Positions 37,525 through 47,429 of a DNA stretch of 64,000 nucleotides are shown here, in pieces; positions within the stretch are counted from its first letter, which is position 1, and each line of letters opens with the position of its first letter. Origin of the DNA: Corynebacterium resistens DSM 45100 (lineage in GTDB: Bacteria; Actinomycetota; Actinomycetes; Mycobacteriales; Mycobacteriaceae); assembly GCF_000177535.2 (NCBI RefSeq), contig NC_015673.1:1178001-1242000 (forward strand), in the 5' to 3' direction. Made by a program: the position numbers and the translations under genes. A model generated the notes under the pieces. The model was not told where the DNA came from and ran no database searches. It saw nothing but the letters and a program-made list of their open reading frames with translations.

Positions 37525-38738
37525 AATGCGCGTTCGAACTGTAGGGAATCGGGCGCACTGTGTACCTCGCCACCTGCTGCATTCGCTAGAGATGTTAGAG
37601 CTGGGTGATCAACGTTTTCGCCAATGCTCACGACATCCAAGCGGATCGGTGCTTTCGAATGGAGTGCACGAATGCGTTCTATTGCAGATTCCAAGGTGAC
37701 CCGGCCACCATCGTTGGGTCCGTCAGTAATAAGGACGACTCGAGCGGGAGATTGCGCGCCTGGCATCCCCGCACCAGCGACAGCGGAAGCATACGCTGCT
37801 GCTATGGATTCGTAGGTGTGCGTTGCTCCCTTTGCCCCCAGTTGATTGAGGATGGAAATAGCGATCGTTCCGTTATCGCGATTGGTGATGTCAACGTTGT
37901 TGCGAAATGGAGTGCGGGCAGAGTCGCTGAGTGGGGAGGAATAGTTCCACAGCCCGACAGCACCACCTCGTTCGCCAACCTTGCGCATAGCATCAGATAG
38001 TGGTTTCCGAATATTATCCAAGCGGGTGGCTGATCCTTCTACCAAAGTCATCGAACCTGAGGTATCCAACACGAAGGTGACATCTCGGGGCGAGGCAGCA
38101 CGCGGCTTCATGTCTGAGCCGACCTTGTCTCCACGAGCATCACCTGCCGCTCCAGGAGAAGTACTTGCCGGGGTACTGCCAGTACCGCTTTCGGCCTCAT
38201 TCATTTGAGCGCGATCGGCGCCGTTTTCCAACGCGAATTTCCCAAGGTCTTGGGCAGTACGGCTCGCTTGCTCCTCTAGCTGGTTGCCACCGCTGAACAA
38301 TAGAAGGGCACCGCCACCAATTTTCGCACTGTCTCCTGTGCCTACCTGCAAGCCAGCCTTGTTCGCTGCGGCCCGTGCCCCTTGTGAATCTGCTGGCAAC
38401 CACGCTGCTACGTTCTCTGGCTTCTTCAGTTTGCCACGAACTTCATCATCGGAGGCGGTGGTGAAAGCAACCTTAGTGCATTTATCACGCACCACTCGAT
38501 CGCTCGAATTGTATTTCTCCGCAAGCTTTTGCGCAGCTTCCTCCCGTTGCGGGGCAACCCACGCATTCAACGTGTACTCACCTTCGGCGCATGTGGGAGC
38601 TTCGACATCTGCCTGGTTATTCTCGGCAACGCGTTTCCATCCCAGCACCAGAGCGGTCACAACCAGTAACGCGATGAGTAATGCCCACACCCACCCGGCG
38701 AGCTGGAAACTAGATCTGCCATTGGCATGTCGAGCCAT
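37506..38738 (-). CDS. membrane-anchored VWA-domain protein
   Basis: A 410-residue protein with one N-terminal membrane anchor (WVWALLIALLVVTALVLGW, about residues 17-35). A middle region resembles substrate-binding proteins (CAEGEYTLNAWVAPQREEAA, AAWLPADSQGARAA). A Gly/Ser/Ala linker near 190-225 leads to a C-terminal von Willebrand A domain with an intact MIDAS start DTSGSM, plus GATHTYES and VLITDGPND. It is presumably exported and binds a metal-dependent ligand or assembles surface components; no partner is adjacent. Its stop lies inside the shared terminator. Confidence 0.85.
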   Translation of the reverse strand: MARHANGRSSFQLAGWVWALLIALLVVTALVLGWKRVAENNQADVEAPTCAEGEYTLNAWVAPQREEAAQKLAEKYNSSDRVVRDKCTKVAFTTASDDEVRGKLKKPENVAAWLPADSQGARAAANKAGLQVGTGDSAKIGGGALLLFSGGNQLEEQASRTAQDLGKFALENGADRAQMNEAESGTGSTPASTSPGAAGDARGDKVGSDMKPRAASPRDVTFVLDTSGSMTLVEGSATRLDNIRKPLSDAMRKVGERGGAVGLWNYSSPLSDSARTPFRNNVDITNRDNGTIAISILNQLGAKGATHTYESIAAAYASAVAGAGMPGAQSPARVVLITDGPNDGGRVTLESAIERIRALHSKAPIRLDVVSIGENVDHPALTSLANAAGGEVHSAPDSLQFERALKAALR

Positions 38739-38855
38739 CGTTCCTCCGAAAATCTCTCACGCGTATCTGTGCCAGCATATCGCACGTATGTGATTCACTA
38801 AGCGCAGATTGCTCAACTGCAATCTGCTGGTTTGGAATTAGCCTGCAGCTTTCGG

Positions 38856-39836
38856 CTAGGGGAGTTGAGCTGAATCAGGTTGATTTGCGTTCTCGAGCTT
38901 GGGGTACACAGCCACAAGCAGATCTAGGATCTGGGTTCGGAGGTATTGCCCACGATCCATCAGCGCTTGCTGTCTGCGCACATACTCCGCCCGCCCTTGG
39001 GGTGTTTCGATCTTAACGGGGGAGAACCCCCAGGCAGAAAGGTCGTATGGGCTGGCCTCCATGTCTAATTGCCGGACGTCGCAGGCTAGCTCGAAACAGT
39101 CCAGCCATAGATGACCTGGGATAAGGGGGCCAAGTTTCGTCGCCCATTTGTATACATCCATGGTCGCGTGGAGGCACCCCGGCTGTTCAAAATCCCGTTG
39201 ACTATCCCGCGTGGGCGTGTGCTCATTTCGAGGAATCGCGGCTGGGGTAAAGAACCGAAATGCATCGTAGTGGGTGCACTTTAGGTGAGATTGCTCCACG
39301 ACCTTGTTAGTTCCATCCGTGCCGAGGCGTAACGGTTCCGGGTGGCGAGGCTGATCGCGGTAGACCATGGCCCACTCATGCAATCCAAAACATCCCAGTT
39401 GGGGCGCGCGATGAAGGGTACGAACCAGCAGGTCGTAGATATAACGAATCGTGGTGCCACGCGCGTTCCAATGCCGGTCGGCGTCGAGTCCCCACACCGT
39501 CACGCCGGAAACATCGCGCCAACGATAGTGATCCTTGTACTGCGGAAGCCAGCGGGCCTGCTTTTGCGCCGTGGCCGCCCGCGCAAGGTTGGGGCGTTCA
39601 TCGGCCACGATTCCACGCAACGCACCAGGGTGCCAATGGGCGAGCTTGCCTGGGGTGACGGGATAGTAGTTAAACATGAAGTCCCACACCGGGTGGCGCT
39701 CTCCACGCGTGCGACGGGCTAGATGGTCAGCCGTGAGCCGCTCCACCCGTTGCCTGTGGGCCGACTCTTCCGCGCGGGCCGTGGTGGCGTCGAGAAAAGA
39801 GAGCCGAGAGGCAGCGGGAGCGGAGCTAATCGTCAT
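38856..39836 (-). CDS. conserved protein annotated as 3-methyladenine DNA glycosylase in Corynebacterium
   Basis: A 326-residue soluble protein. The sequence (HPVWDFMFNYYPVTPGKLAHWHPG, LGCFGLHEWAMVYRD, FEQPGCLHATMDVYKW) matches my recollection of a corynebacterial family named 3-methyladenine DNA glycosylase. I cannot see the helix-hairpin-helix or Gly/Pro-rich motif of AlkA or Tag, so the enzymatic name is weakly supported. I chose ATG 39836, which overlaps the end of the upstream CNNM gene by 11 bases. It is probably the last gene of the helicase-CNNM-CNNM string. Confidence 0.65.
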   Translation of the reverse strand: MTISSAPAASRLSFLDATTARAEESAHRQRVERLTADHLARRTRGERHPVWDFMFNYYPVTPGKLAHWHPGALRGIVADERPNLARAATAQKQARWLPQYKDHYRWRDVSGVTVWGLDADRHWNARGTTIRYIYDLLVRTLHRAPQLGCFGLHEWAMVYRDQPRHPEPLRLGTDGTNKVVEQSHLKCTHYDAFRFFTPAAIPRNEHTPTRDSQRDFEQPGCLHATMDVYKWATKLGPLIPGHLWLDCFELACDVRQLDMEASPYDLSAWGFSPVKIETPQGRAEYVRRQQALMDRGQYLRTQILDLLVAVYPKLENANQPDSAQLP

Positions 39837-40890
39837 GCGTCCAGTCTCGCACGGTGCCCACGAGCTCCTCAATAATGTCCTCGAGAGTCACCATGCCGAT
39901 GATTGCCCCCGAGGAATCTTCGACCGCCGCGACATGGCTAGAGTTCACGCGCATGCGGCGCATTGCCACATCGAAGCTATCGGTATCCGTGACTCGGATC
40001 AGAGGGCGAACATCTCCCGCATCTAGATATGGGTTCTGATCAGACGTGCCGTCGACAACGAGGTTATTGAGGGAGTCCTTCACATGCACATAACCGATCC
40101 AAGCACCCGTAGTATCTGTCACCGGGTAACGAGAAAAGCCCGTATCAGCCACAGCCTTCTCCACATCTCCGACGCGCAAGTTGTGGCCTTTTTGTTCGAT
40201 GACGTGGATGTCCGCGATCGGGATCAGAACTTCCCGAAGCGTGCGGCGGCTAGATTTCAAGGCCCGGTTGAGGCGAGTTGCCTCCGCCGGAGCAATCAGC
40301 CCTTCCGTACGAGATTCTTGGATCATCGACGCAAGCTCGCTTGGCGAAACTGTGGAATCTAGCTCATCCTTTTGTTCCACGCCGAAGAGCTTCAGCGTGA
40401 TGCGTGCCACCCAGTTAAGGAAAAGCATGATCGGGCGGGTGATCCGCACGAACAGCAGATGCGGGCGCACAAGATTCGTCGCAACGGTTTCGGGGCCCGC
40501 CAGCGAAATATTCTTCGGCACCATCTCGCCCAATATGATGTGCAGAACCGTCACCAGCATCAACGCAATAGCGAAGCCAACAGGGTGTAGGAGTTGCGGG
40601 GGCAAGCCCACGGCGTGGAAGGGCTTCTCGATGAGGTGGGCAATAGCTGGTTCGCCGACCTTACCTAGAAGCACCGACGCCAACGTGATGCCGAACTGAG
40701 CACCCGCCAGCATGATCGACAGGTGCTCGATAGCGTATTGCACGTCCTTGGCACGACGGTTGCCCGCAGAAATCATGGATTCCAAACGGTCCCGTCGAGA
40801 TGAGATCAGCGCGAACTCGACTGCAACGAAGAACGCATTGAAGCCTAGGAGAATGAAAGTCAGGATTACACCGAAGAGATCGGAATTCAT
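39826..40890 (-). CDS. CNNM/CorC-like membrane protein, short form
   Basis: A 354-residue DUF21-type protein: four N-terminal membrane helices (about residues 1-150; ILLGFNAFFVAVEFALISSRR, GITLASVLLGKVGEPAIAH, LHIILGEMVPKN), then a pair of CBS domains (about 205-340; VIEQKGHNLRVGDVEKA, VAAVEDSSGAIIGMVTLEDIIEELVG). The C-terminal CorC_HlyC domain found in most relatives is absent. The family (CNNM, CorB/C, older name hemolysin) is linked to Mg2+/Co2+ efflux. Its ATG overlaps the stop of the longer paralogue by four bases, so the two are made together and may form a heterodimer. Confidence 0.9.
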   Translation of the reverse strand: MNSDLFGVILTFILLGFNAFFVAVEFALISSRRDRLESMISAGNRRAKDVQYAIEHLSIMLAGAQFGITLASVLLGKVGEPAIAHLIEKPFHAVGLPPQLLHPVGFAIALMLVTVLHIILGEMVPKNISLAGPETVATNLVRPHLLFVRITRPIMLFLNWVARITLKLFGVEQKDELDSTVSPSELASMIQESRTEGLIAPAEATRLNRALKSSRRTLREVLIPIADIHVIEQKGHNLRVGDVEKAVADTGFSRYPVTDTTGAWIGYVHVKDSLNNLVVDGTSDQNPYLDAGDVRPLIRVTDTDSFDVAMRRMRVNSSHVAAVEDSSGAIIGMVTLEDIIEELVGTVRDWTHDD

Positions 40891-42257
40891 CGTTCAACCT
40901 CCTTCGGGATTGGGCGGAGGGTGACACGATCGACCCGGCGGTTATCCATTGCCTTGACGACTGCTTCCCAGCGATTCGGGATACCCGATTCAAAGCTATC
41001 CATGAACTCGTTATCTCCCACTGGCAGGACGACGCGGTCGCCTTCCTTTGGGATGCGGCCCAATGTGGCCATGACCAAACCACCCAAGGTTTCGTAATCA
41101 CCTTCTGGGGCGGTATAGCCCACTGCATCAACGAGTTCATCGGTGCGCACTAGGCCCGATACTTCCCACGATTGCCCGGTGCGCTTGACCTCGCGATCGG
41201 ATTCTATGTCGTCGTACTCGTCGAATACTTCGCCAAGGATCTCTTCAACTACGTCCTCGATGGTGACGATTCCGGATGTGCCACCGTACTCATCGGCGAC
41301 CAGCACCAGTTGGGAGCCCGCACGCCGCACGTGGTTGAGCACCGCATCACCTGCGAGAGAATCCGGGATGACGGGTACCTGCCTAGCCATGGTTTTGACC
41401 TTGGTGGTGGCGCGTTCCCTGGCTGGAATCGCGATGGCATCTTTAACGTGCACCACACCAATTGTGTCGTCCAGGTCACCCCTAGTGACGGGGAAACGTG
41501 AATGGCCGGTATCAAGGGCTAGCTGAATGAGATCCAACGCTGTTTCATCCTGATCCAAAGTTTGCACGGTGGAACGAGGTGTCATGATGTCTTCGGCGCT
41601 AGCATCGCCAAAGCGTAGCGACATATCGAGAATCCGGGCCTTCGCCTGTGTGATTCCGGCGCTACCAGCGGAATTGCGTACTAGTGCGGAAAGTTCTTCC
41701 GCGGATCTGGCGGAGGCGAGCTCATCTGCCGGTTCGATGCCAATTTTGCGGACAATGCTGTTGGAAACTGCATTTAGCGCTCGAATGAAGTGCTTGAAAG
41801 CCTTGTTGAATACCCAAACCGGACGGACGACTGCACGAGCCACTGGCAGAGGCTGCGAAATAGCCCAGTTCTTCGGAACCAGCTCTCCGAAGACCATGGA
41901 AAGCCCCGTAGCGATAATGAGGGACAAAATCAGTGCGATCGCGACGGTCGCGGATTCTGGCACCCCAAAAACGTCAAGCAGAGGCGTGAAAAATCGTGCC
42001 AAGATTGGTTCTGCAAGGTAACCGGTGGCCAGTGTTGTGATGGTGATACCCAACTGGGCACCCGAAAGCACGAAACTGAGGTCGCCATGAGCTCGCCGAA
42101 CCATCTTCGCCGAAGAATCGCCGACTTCTTGGACGTGATTGTCGACCGTCGAACGTTCCAAGCCGGTTAGGGCGAACTCAATGGCAACGAATAGTCCAGT
42201 AGCACCGGTCAATGCAATGAAGCCCAGAAGGCCAAGGATGGAAAAGACGATTTCCAT
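40887..42257 (-). CDS. CNNM/CorC-like membrane protein, long form
   Basis: A 456-residue paralogue of the next gene with the complete architecture: DUF21 membrane domain (FVAIEFALTGLERS, GITITTLATGYLAEP, SMVFGELVPKNWAI), two CBS domains (MTPRSTVQTLDQDE, LVLVADEYGGTSGIVTIEDVVEEILGE) and a C-terminal CorC_HlyC domain (EVSGLVRTDELVDAVGY, LGGLVMATLGRIPKEGDRV). It is likely a divalent cation exporter or regulator of Mg2+ homeostasis. Its ATG shares a base with the helicase stop (TAATG). Confidence 0.91.
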   Translation of the reverse strand: MEIVFSILGLLGFIALTGATGLFVAIEFALTGLERSTVDNHVQEVGDSSAKMVRRAHGDLSFVLSGAQLGITITTLATGYLAEPILARFFTPLLDVFGVPESATVAIALILSLIIATGLSMVFGELVPKNWAISQPLPVARAVVRPVWVFNKAFKHFIRALNAVSNSIVRKIGIEPADELASARSAEELSALVRNSAGSAGITQAKARILDMSLRFGDASAEDIMTPRSTVQTLDQDETALDLIQLALDTGHSRFPVTRGDLDDTIGVVHVKDAIAIPARERATTKVKTMARQVPVIPDSLAGDAVLNHVRRAGSQLVLVADEYGGTSGIVTIEDVVEEILGEVFDEYDDIESDREVKRTGQSWEVSGLVRTDELVDAVGYTAPEGDYETLGGLVMATLGRIPKEGDRVVLPVGDNEFMDSFESGIPNRWEAVVKAMDNRRVDRVTLRPIPKEVER

Positions 42258-43762
42258 TAGCCGAGCACCTGCCTAGCGCGCGATGCGATCTGCGGTCCCG
42301 CAACGATTTCCGGCGAAACTCCTGCTTTAGTCATCATTTTAAGCGTGTCATCTTTGATATCGGCGTAGGTCAACGTCACTACCGTTCCTTCCGCACCCGC
42401 TCGTGCGGTCCGGCCAGCGCGGTGAACATACGCCTTATGCTCGGCGGGGGGATCAATGTGAACTACAAGTTCAACATCTTTAACATCAATGCCTCGGGCG
42501 GCAATGTCGGTAGCTACCAGCACCGAAACCTCGCCGGTGGAAAACGCACCGAGTGCGTTCTCCCGAGTGCTCTGCCCCTTTTTCCCGTGCAGGCCAACTG
42601 CTGGAACACCCGCACGCACCAGTTTCTTTACCTGCCTATCCACTGCGTATTTGGTGCGCATAAACATCACAGTGCGCCGGCCAAGCTTCCCAAGTTCAAT
42701 GATGGCCGCGTTGCGAGCATCCCGTTCATCGAATACCGCCAGAAGATGTTGCATGGAATCCACACTGGCGGTGGCTTCTCCTGTCGAATGTGTCACCGGT
42801 TCGTTCATGAACCGATTGACGAGAATCTGTACATCACCATCGAGGGTGGCCGAGAAAAGCAGGTGCTGGCACTCGGAGTTCAGGCGCTGCAATAGCCGGG
42901 TCACTTGCGGAAGAAAGCCCATATCAGCCATCTGATCGGCTTCATCTAGAGCAAGAATCCGCACCTCGGAGAAATCCAACTGTTTTTGATCAAGCAAGTC
43001 TTGAGCTCGGCCTGGCGTAGCCACCAAAATGTCTACGGGACGAGCGAGAGCCGTGATATTTCGGCTGATCTTCACACCACCGACAACTTCAAGGACACGT
43101 TGTCCGGCTGCATTGGCGATGGGTTCCAGCCGCTGTCTAACCTGGGCTGCGAGTTCTCGGGTGGGGACCAGAATCAGGGCTCGTGGCTTTTTTGGTGCCG
43201 ACGCCCCGCGCTGCAGCGATTCAATTATTGGCAGTCCAAAAGTGAAAGTCTTACCAGAGCCTGTGGGACCGCGACCCAGGATGTCTCGACCCTGAATAGC
43301 TTGCGGAATTGCGGCGGCTTGAATGGGGAAGGGGTGTTTCACCCCCTCCTGGTTCAAAGCTCGGACGATTGGAAGGGACAAGCCCAAGTCCGCGAAAGTT
43401 TTAGAAGTGTCCGCCATAGCTGCGGGCGCGAGTGCCGTGGCCGAAGGCTCAGTCGTAGTTCGTCTGGCGTTCCAGTGTTGATTTTGGTTTTGGAGTTGCC
43501 CTTGGTTTAGAGCCTGTTGTTTTGAGGCCTTTCGTTGTTTGGAGGAGTGCTTGTCCTTTTGAGATGCAGAAATCGGGGCGCGGCGACCGCGCTTTGAGTC
43601 GCGGTGCCGCTTGGGGGATCGACCGGGGGAACCTGAACTCGTGTTCTCTTCGTCCTTCGCCGTTCGGGAGCGTTGCCTACGGTTCGATTTGGAGGACTGT
43701 GCTCTGGAAGACTTGGACTTAGCTGAGTTCGCCCTAGAGGAATGGGATCCAGAGGATCTCAA
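42257..43762 (-). CDS. DEAD-box RNA helicase with basic Ser-rich N-terminus
   Basis: An RNA helicase of the RhlE/DeaD type. Residues 1-120 are a low-complexity Ser/Lys/Arg/Gln tail. The core follows: Q motif HPFPIQAAAIP, Walker A GPTGSGKT, PTRELA, DEADQMADMG, SAT, the C-terminal RecA domain with ATDIAARGIDV and HRAGRTARAG. Such helicases act in ribosome assembly and RNA decay. The start is uncertain: TTG 43762, just past the gnd stop with GGTGGAAG upstream, gives 501 residues; GTG 43828 would overlap gnd by 65 bases. It leads the helicase-CNNM-CNNM-glycosylase series. Confidence 0.9.
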   Translation of the reverse strand: MRSSGSHSSRANSAKSKSSRAQSSKSNRRQRSRTAKDEENTSSGSPGRSPKRHRDSKRGRRAPISASQKDKHSSKQRKASKQQALNQGQLQNQNQHWNARRTTTEPSATALAPAAMADTSKTFADLGLSLPIVRALNQEGVKHPFPIQAAAIPQAIQGRDILGRGPTGSGKTFTFGLPIIESLQRGASAPKKPRALILVPTRELAAQVRQRLEPIANAAGQRVLEVVGGVKISRNITALARPVDILVATPGRAQDLLDQKQLDFSEVRILALDEADQMADMGFLPQVTRLLQRLNSECQHLLFSATLDGDVQILVNRFMNEPVTHSTGEATASVDSMQHLLAVFDERDARNAAIIELGKLGRRTVMFMRTKYAVDRQVKKLVRAGVPAVGLHGKKGQSTRENALGAFSTGEVSVLVATDIAARGIDVKDVELVVHIDPPAEHKAYVHRAGRTARAGAEGTVVTLTYADIKDDTLKMMTKAGVSPEIVAGPQIASRARQVLG

Positions 43763-43763
43763 T

Positions 43764-45254
43764 TTACGCTTCCACCTCGCTACGGTCACCGGACCACAAA
43801 GTGTGGAAAGCACCTGGCTTATCGACACGCCCGTAGGTATGCGCTCCGAAGAAGTCGCGCTGACCTTGAATCAGTGCAGCTGGCAAACGTTCTGCACGCA
43901 GGGAGTCGTAGTAGGAGAGGCTGGAAGCGAACACAGGAACCGGTAGTCCCAAACCTGTCGCCTTGATAACCACCTTGCGCCAAGAATCGATCAAATCCCG
44001 CAACTCATTGTTGAAGTAAGGAGCCAAAAGCAGGGATTCCAATTCCGGATTTTCCTCATACGCTTCCGTGATGCGGTTGAGAAAGCGGGCACGGATGATG
44101 CAGCCACCACGCCAGATTCGTGCCATATCCTTGGGATCGAGATCCCAGTTGTACTCTTCGGAACCAGCGAGAATCTGGTCGAAGCCCTGGGCGTAGGCTA
44201 CGAGCTTTGAGGCATAAAGTGCGCGGCGGACGTCTTCGATGAACTCCGCACGCTCCGTTGGATCGATAGCGGCGGTCAGCTGACCAGAAGGCAATTTGCC
44301 TTGAGCTGCTTCGCGCTGAGCTCGTGCACCGGATAGCGCGCGAGCAAACACTGCTTCACCGATCCCGGTCACAGGAATGCCAAGGTCTAGAGCGGACTTC
44401 ACTGTCCAGCGCCCTGTTCCCTTCTGACCTGCAGCGTCGACAATGATGTCTACCAAAGGCCTGCCGGTTTCAGCATCGGTTTGTGCCAATACTTCGGCGG
44501 TGATTTGAATGAGGTAGGAATCAAGGTCACCTGCGTTCCACTCACGGAAGACTTCTGCGATTTCTGCGGGGGACATGCCAGTGGCATTGCGCAGCAAGTG
44601 GTAAGCCTCCCCGATAACCTGCATATCGGCATACTCAATGCCGTTATGCACCATCTTGACGAAGTGTCCGGCGCCATCGGGGCCGATGTGGGTACAACAG
44701 GGCTCGCCGTCCACCTTTGCGGAAATGGATTCCAGCAGAGGGCCGAGGGATTCATAGGACTCAGCTGGACCACCTGGCATGATCGCAGGACCGTTGAGGG
44801 CGCCTTCTTCACCTCCGGAAATACCGGCACCAACGAAGTGTAGGCCACGCTCGCGAATTTCCTTCTCACGACGAATCGTATCGGTGTACAGGGCGTTGCC
44901 ACCGTCGATAATGATGTCGCCTGGTTCCATCGCATCAGCTAGCTGCGCAATCACAGCGTCAGTGCCTGCGCCGGCCTGGACCATGATGAGCGCGCGACGA
45001 GGACGTTCGAGCGACTGGACGAATTCCTCGATGGTGGCGGATGCAACGAAGCTTCCGGTATCCGCGAAATCCTCCATGAACTTGTCCGTCTTAGCGGTGG
45101 TGCGGTTGTAAACCGCCACAGTATGACCGTGGCTGGCGAAGTTGCGGGCGATGTTAGAGCCCATTACAGCGAGCCCAACGACACCAATTTGGGCGGTGCC
45201 GGCGGTGGTAGTTGGTGCGTTCTGAGCCGAGGAAGATTCGGAAGCGTTAGTCAT
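43764..45254 (-). CDS. gnd: 6-phosphogluconate dehydrogenase, decarboxylating
   Basis: This enzyme oxidises 6-phosphogluconate to ribulose-5-phosphate and CO2 with NADP in the oxidative pentose phosphate pathway. The 496-residue length fits the long dimeric class. It has the Rossmann motif VGLAVMGSNIARNFASHG, the NADP-selecting YNRTTAK, the substrate loop GISGGEEGALNGPAIMPGG, and the catalytic Lys in GHFVKMVHNGIEY. I chose ATG 45254, leaving a 26-residue Ser/Ala/Thr leader. The thioesterase gene is divergent. Confidence 0.97.
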   Translation of the reverse strand: MTNASESSSAQNAPTTTAGTAQIGVVGLAVMGSNIARNFASHGHTVAVYNRTTAKTDKFMEDFADTGSFVASATIEEFVQSLERPRRALIMVQAGAGTDAVIAQLADAMEPGDIIIDGGNALYTDTIRREKEIRERGLHFVGAGISGGEEGALNGPAIMPGGPAESYESLGPLLESISAKVDGEPCCTHIGPDGAGHFVKMVHNGIEYADMQVIGEAYHLLRNATGMSPAEIAEVFREWNAGDLDSYLIQITAEVLAQTDAETGRPLVDIIVDAAGQKGTGRWTVKSALDLGIPVTGIGEAVFARALSGARAQREAAQGKLPSGQLTAAIDPTERAEFIEDVRRALYASKLVAYAQGFDQILAGSEEYNWDLDPKDMARIWRGGCIIRARFLNRITEAYEENPELESLLLAPYFNNELRDLIDSWRKVVIKATGLGLPVPVFASSLSYYDSLRAERLPAALIQGQRDFFGAHTYGRVDKPGAFHTLWSGDRSEVEA

Positions 45255-45456
45255 GGTTAAACATTCTACATTTAACGAACCGCATTCCGAGGTAATGCCT
45301 GTGAGGTAGCTTGAGGCATAACTCAAGCGTGTGCTTCACCAATCTGAGTTGGTACTTCGTGAAAAGTGGAGAACTGGTGAAGCGAAAGACCATCGGTGAT
45401 AACCCAATACACCGAGGCAATCTACCCACGATTGAAAGAACTGAAGGCGGTTAAAG

Positions 45457-45954
45457 ATGAATATTTCCCCCGAGCGCCTAGCTGGACTGCAGGCATTGGC
45501 TAACCTCAAAAAGGCAGTAGTCGAAGGTGAAGCGACAGAAGAGGCTTTAGCCACCGTGAATGCCGCTATCGCCGAGCATCCTTCTTTGGACCGTACACTT
45601 GGGGTGACGTATCGGGCTTTGGCCAAGGATTCGGTGACTATTGCCTGCGAAGTCGCATGGGAGCACACTCAACCGATGGGGTTGGCGAATGGCGGACTGT
45701 TCGCTTCCTTGGGGGAAACGGCAGGTTCGATGGCGGGATTCTTAGCCGTGGAAGACAATATGCAAGTCATGGGAACTACCAATTCCACCGACTTTTTGCG
45801 CCCAGCTTTCCCCGGAGACGTGATCGTCAGCACCGCGCGCGCCATTCACCTAGGCCGAACCTCGCAGTTGTGGCACGTTGAGCACAAAAATGAAAAGACT
45901 GGCAAGCTGCTAGCGCTCACCAGTCTAAGAACAGCGGTTCGCCCTATCGCCTAG
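45457..45954 (+). CDS. PaaI-type hot-dog thioesterase
   Basis: A 165-residue single hot-dog domain protein. The helix-containing motif GLANGGLFASLGETAGSMAG matches the PaaI group active segment, followed by TNSTDFLRPAFPGDVIVSTA and the final LRTAVRPIA strand. Members hydrolyse small acyl-CoA esters, for example 1,4-dihydroxy-2-naphthoyl-CoA in menaquinone synthesis or phenylacetyl-CoA derivatives. No menaquinone genes are adjacent, so the substrate is open. Divergence from gnd is conserved in Corynebacterium. Confidence 0.87.
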   Translation: MNISPERLAGLQALANLKKAVVEGEATEEALATVNAAIAEHPSLDRTLGVTYRALAKDSVTIACEVAWEHTQPMGLANGGLFASLGETAGSMAGFLAVEDNMQVMGTTNSTDFLRPAFPGDVIVSTARAIHLGRTSQLWHVEHKNEKTGKLLALTSLRTAVRPIA

Positions 45955-46001
45955 AACGTGGCGTCGGAAAGAAATAGGAAACGAAACCGCTAGGCCGGGG
46001 G

Positions 46002-47429
46002 TTAGTCGGAGACAGCCCGAGTATCGCGACCTTCACCGAAACGCAGGTTATCGCGAACCTCGATGGAACGCTTACCCTCTTCGTCCTCGTAAGTGCGCAA
46101 CTTCCTGATCGCGTTGCGGGCGTGCAGCTGCTGGCGGGTGGCTACCAACTGCCAACGACGACGGGACACGGAGTTCAAGCCCCAAGAGAAAGCTGCGACA
46201 GCGCGGTTGCGGAAGCCCACCATGTACAGCAGGTGAAGCACGAGCCACATGATCCAGCCGACAAATCCGGAGACCTCGGCCTTGTTCATCTTCACCACTG
46301 CGTTGAAGCGGGAGACGATGGCCATGGAGCCCTTGTCGAAGTAGTCGAATGGCTTGCGGGCCTCCGGAGAGGTGCCGTTTTCCACCTCGTCGATGATGGT
46401 GCGGGCGGCATATTGACCACCTTGCATGGCTACTTGGGCAACGCCTGGCAGGCGGTCGAGAGACATCATGTCGCCGATGATGAAGACATTGCGATCTTCA
46501 CCGACGGTGAGGTCGCGGTTAACGGGCACGCGACCAGCGCGGTCAACCTCAACTCCCAACTGCTCGGCGATGTGCTTGCCGAGTGGCGATGCAGCCACGC
46601 CCGCAGACCAGATCTTGGCATAGGAAGGTACGAAGGTCTCTTCGTTCGTCTTCATATCCTTGAACTTGACGCCTTCGCGGGTGACATCCGTAACCATGGA
46701 GTTCAATACGACCTCAACACCCATGGCCTCCAAGCGATGGGAAGCCTTGCGCCCCAAGCGCTTACCGAATGGGCCGAGAACCTGAGGGCCACCGTCTACG
46801 AGAACGATGCGGGTATCGGAGGTATTGATGCTGCGGAACTCATCGCGCAAGGTGCGGTAAGCCATCTCAGCCAACTGGCCTGCTAGCTCCACGCCAGTTG
46901 GGCCACCGCCGACAACGACGAAGGTCAGCAAACGCTCGCGCTCAGCTGGATCGTCGGTGATTTCGGCGCGCTCGAAAGCGCCAGTTACCCGAGCACGGAT
47001 TTCGAGAGCATCGTCGATGGACTTCATACCCGGCGCGAACTCCGCGAAGTGTTCGTTACCGAAGTAAGATTGGCCGGCGCCGGCAGCGACGATCAGGGAA
47101 TCGTAGTCCAATACGGCATCCTTGCCACCGAGGTCAGCGGTGACCCGCTTAGCGTTGACATCAACCTCGCGAACCTCGCCCTTGACGACGCGGACATTAT
47201 CTTGGTTAGCCAAGATCTGGCGGATGGACGGTGCGATCTCACCAGAAGAAAGAATGCCCGTTGCTACCTGGTACAGCAATGGCTGGAAAAGGTGGTGGTT
47301 GGTGCGGTCAACAATGGTGACAGCAACGTCGGCATCTTTAAACTTCTTCGCAGCAAACAGGCCACCGAATCCGGCGCCGATGATGACGACGCGGTGGCGG
47401 CCGCTCATGTTGCGGTGGCTAAAGCTCAT
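46002..47429 (-). CDS. ndh: type II NADH dehydrogenase
   Basis: A 475-residue, non-proton-pumping NADH:menaquinone oxidoreductase at the inner face of the membrane. It has the FAD motif VVIIGAGFGGLFAAKKF, the NADH-binding motif VVVGGGPTGVELAGQLAEMA, and FIIGDMMSLDRLPGVAQVAMQGGQYAA. A C-terminal hydrophobic segment (FVGWIMWLVLHLLYMVGF) serves as the membrane anchor. I chose ATG 47429, nine bases after GAGGAG; a TTG at 47450 is possible. In corynebacteria this replaces complex I, so it is the main NADH entry to respiration. Confidence 0.95.
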   Translation of the reverse strand: MSFSHRNMSGRHRVVIIGAGFGGLFAAKKFKDADVAVTIVDRTNHHLFQPLLYQVATGILSSGEIAPSIRQILANQDNVRVVKGEVREVDVNAKRVTADLGGKDAVLDYDSLIVAAGAGQSYFGNEHFAEFAPGMKSIDDALEIRARVTGAFERAEITDDPAERERLLTFVVVGGGPTGVELAGQLAEMAYRTLRDEFRSINTSDTRIVLVDGGPQVLGPFGKRLGRKASHRLEAMGVEVVLNSMVTDVTREGVKFKDMKTNEETFVPSYAKIWSAGVAASPLGKHIAEQLGVEVDRAGRVPVNRDLTVGEDRNVFIIGDMMSLDRLPGVAQVAMQGGQYAARTIIDEVENGTSPEARKPFDYFDKGSMAIVSRFNAVVKMNKAEVSGFVGWIMWLVLHLLYMVGFRNRAVAAFSWGLNSVSRRRWQLVATRQQLHARNAIRKLRTYEDEEGKRSIEVRDNLRFGEGRDTRAVSD

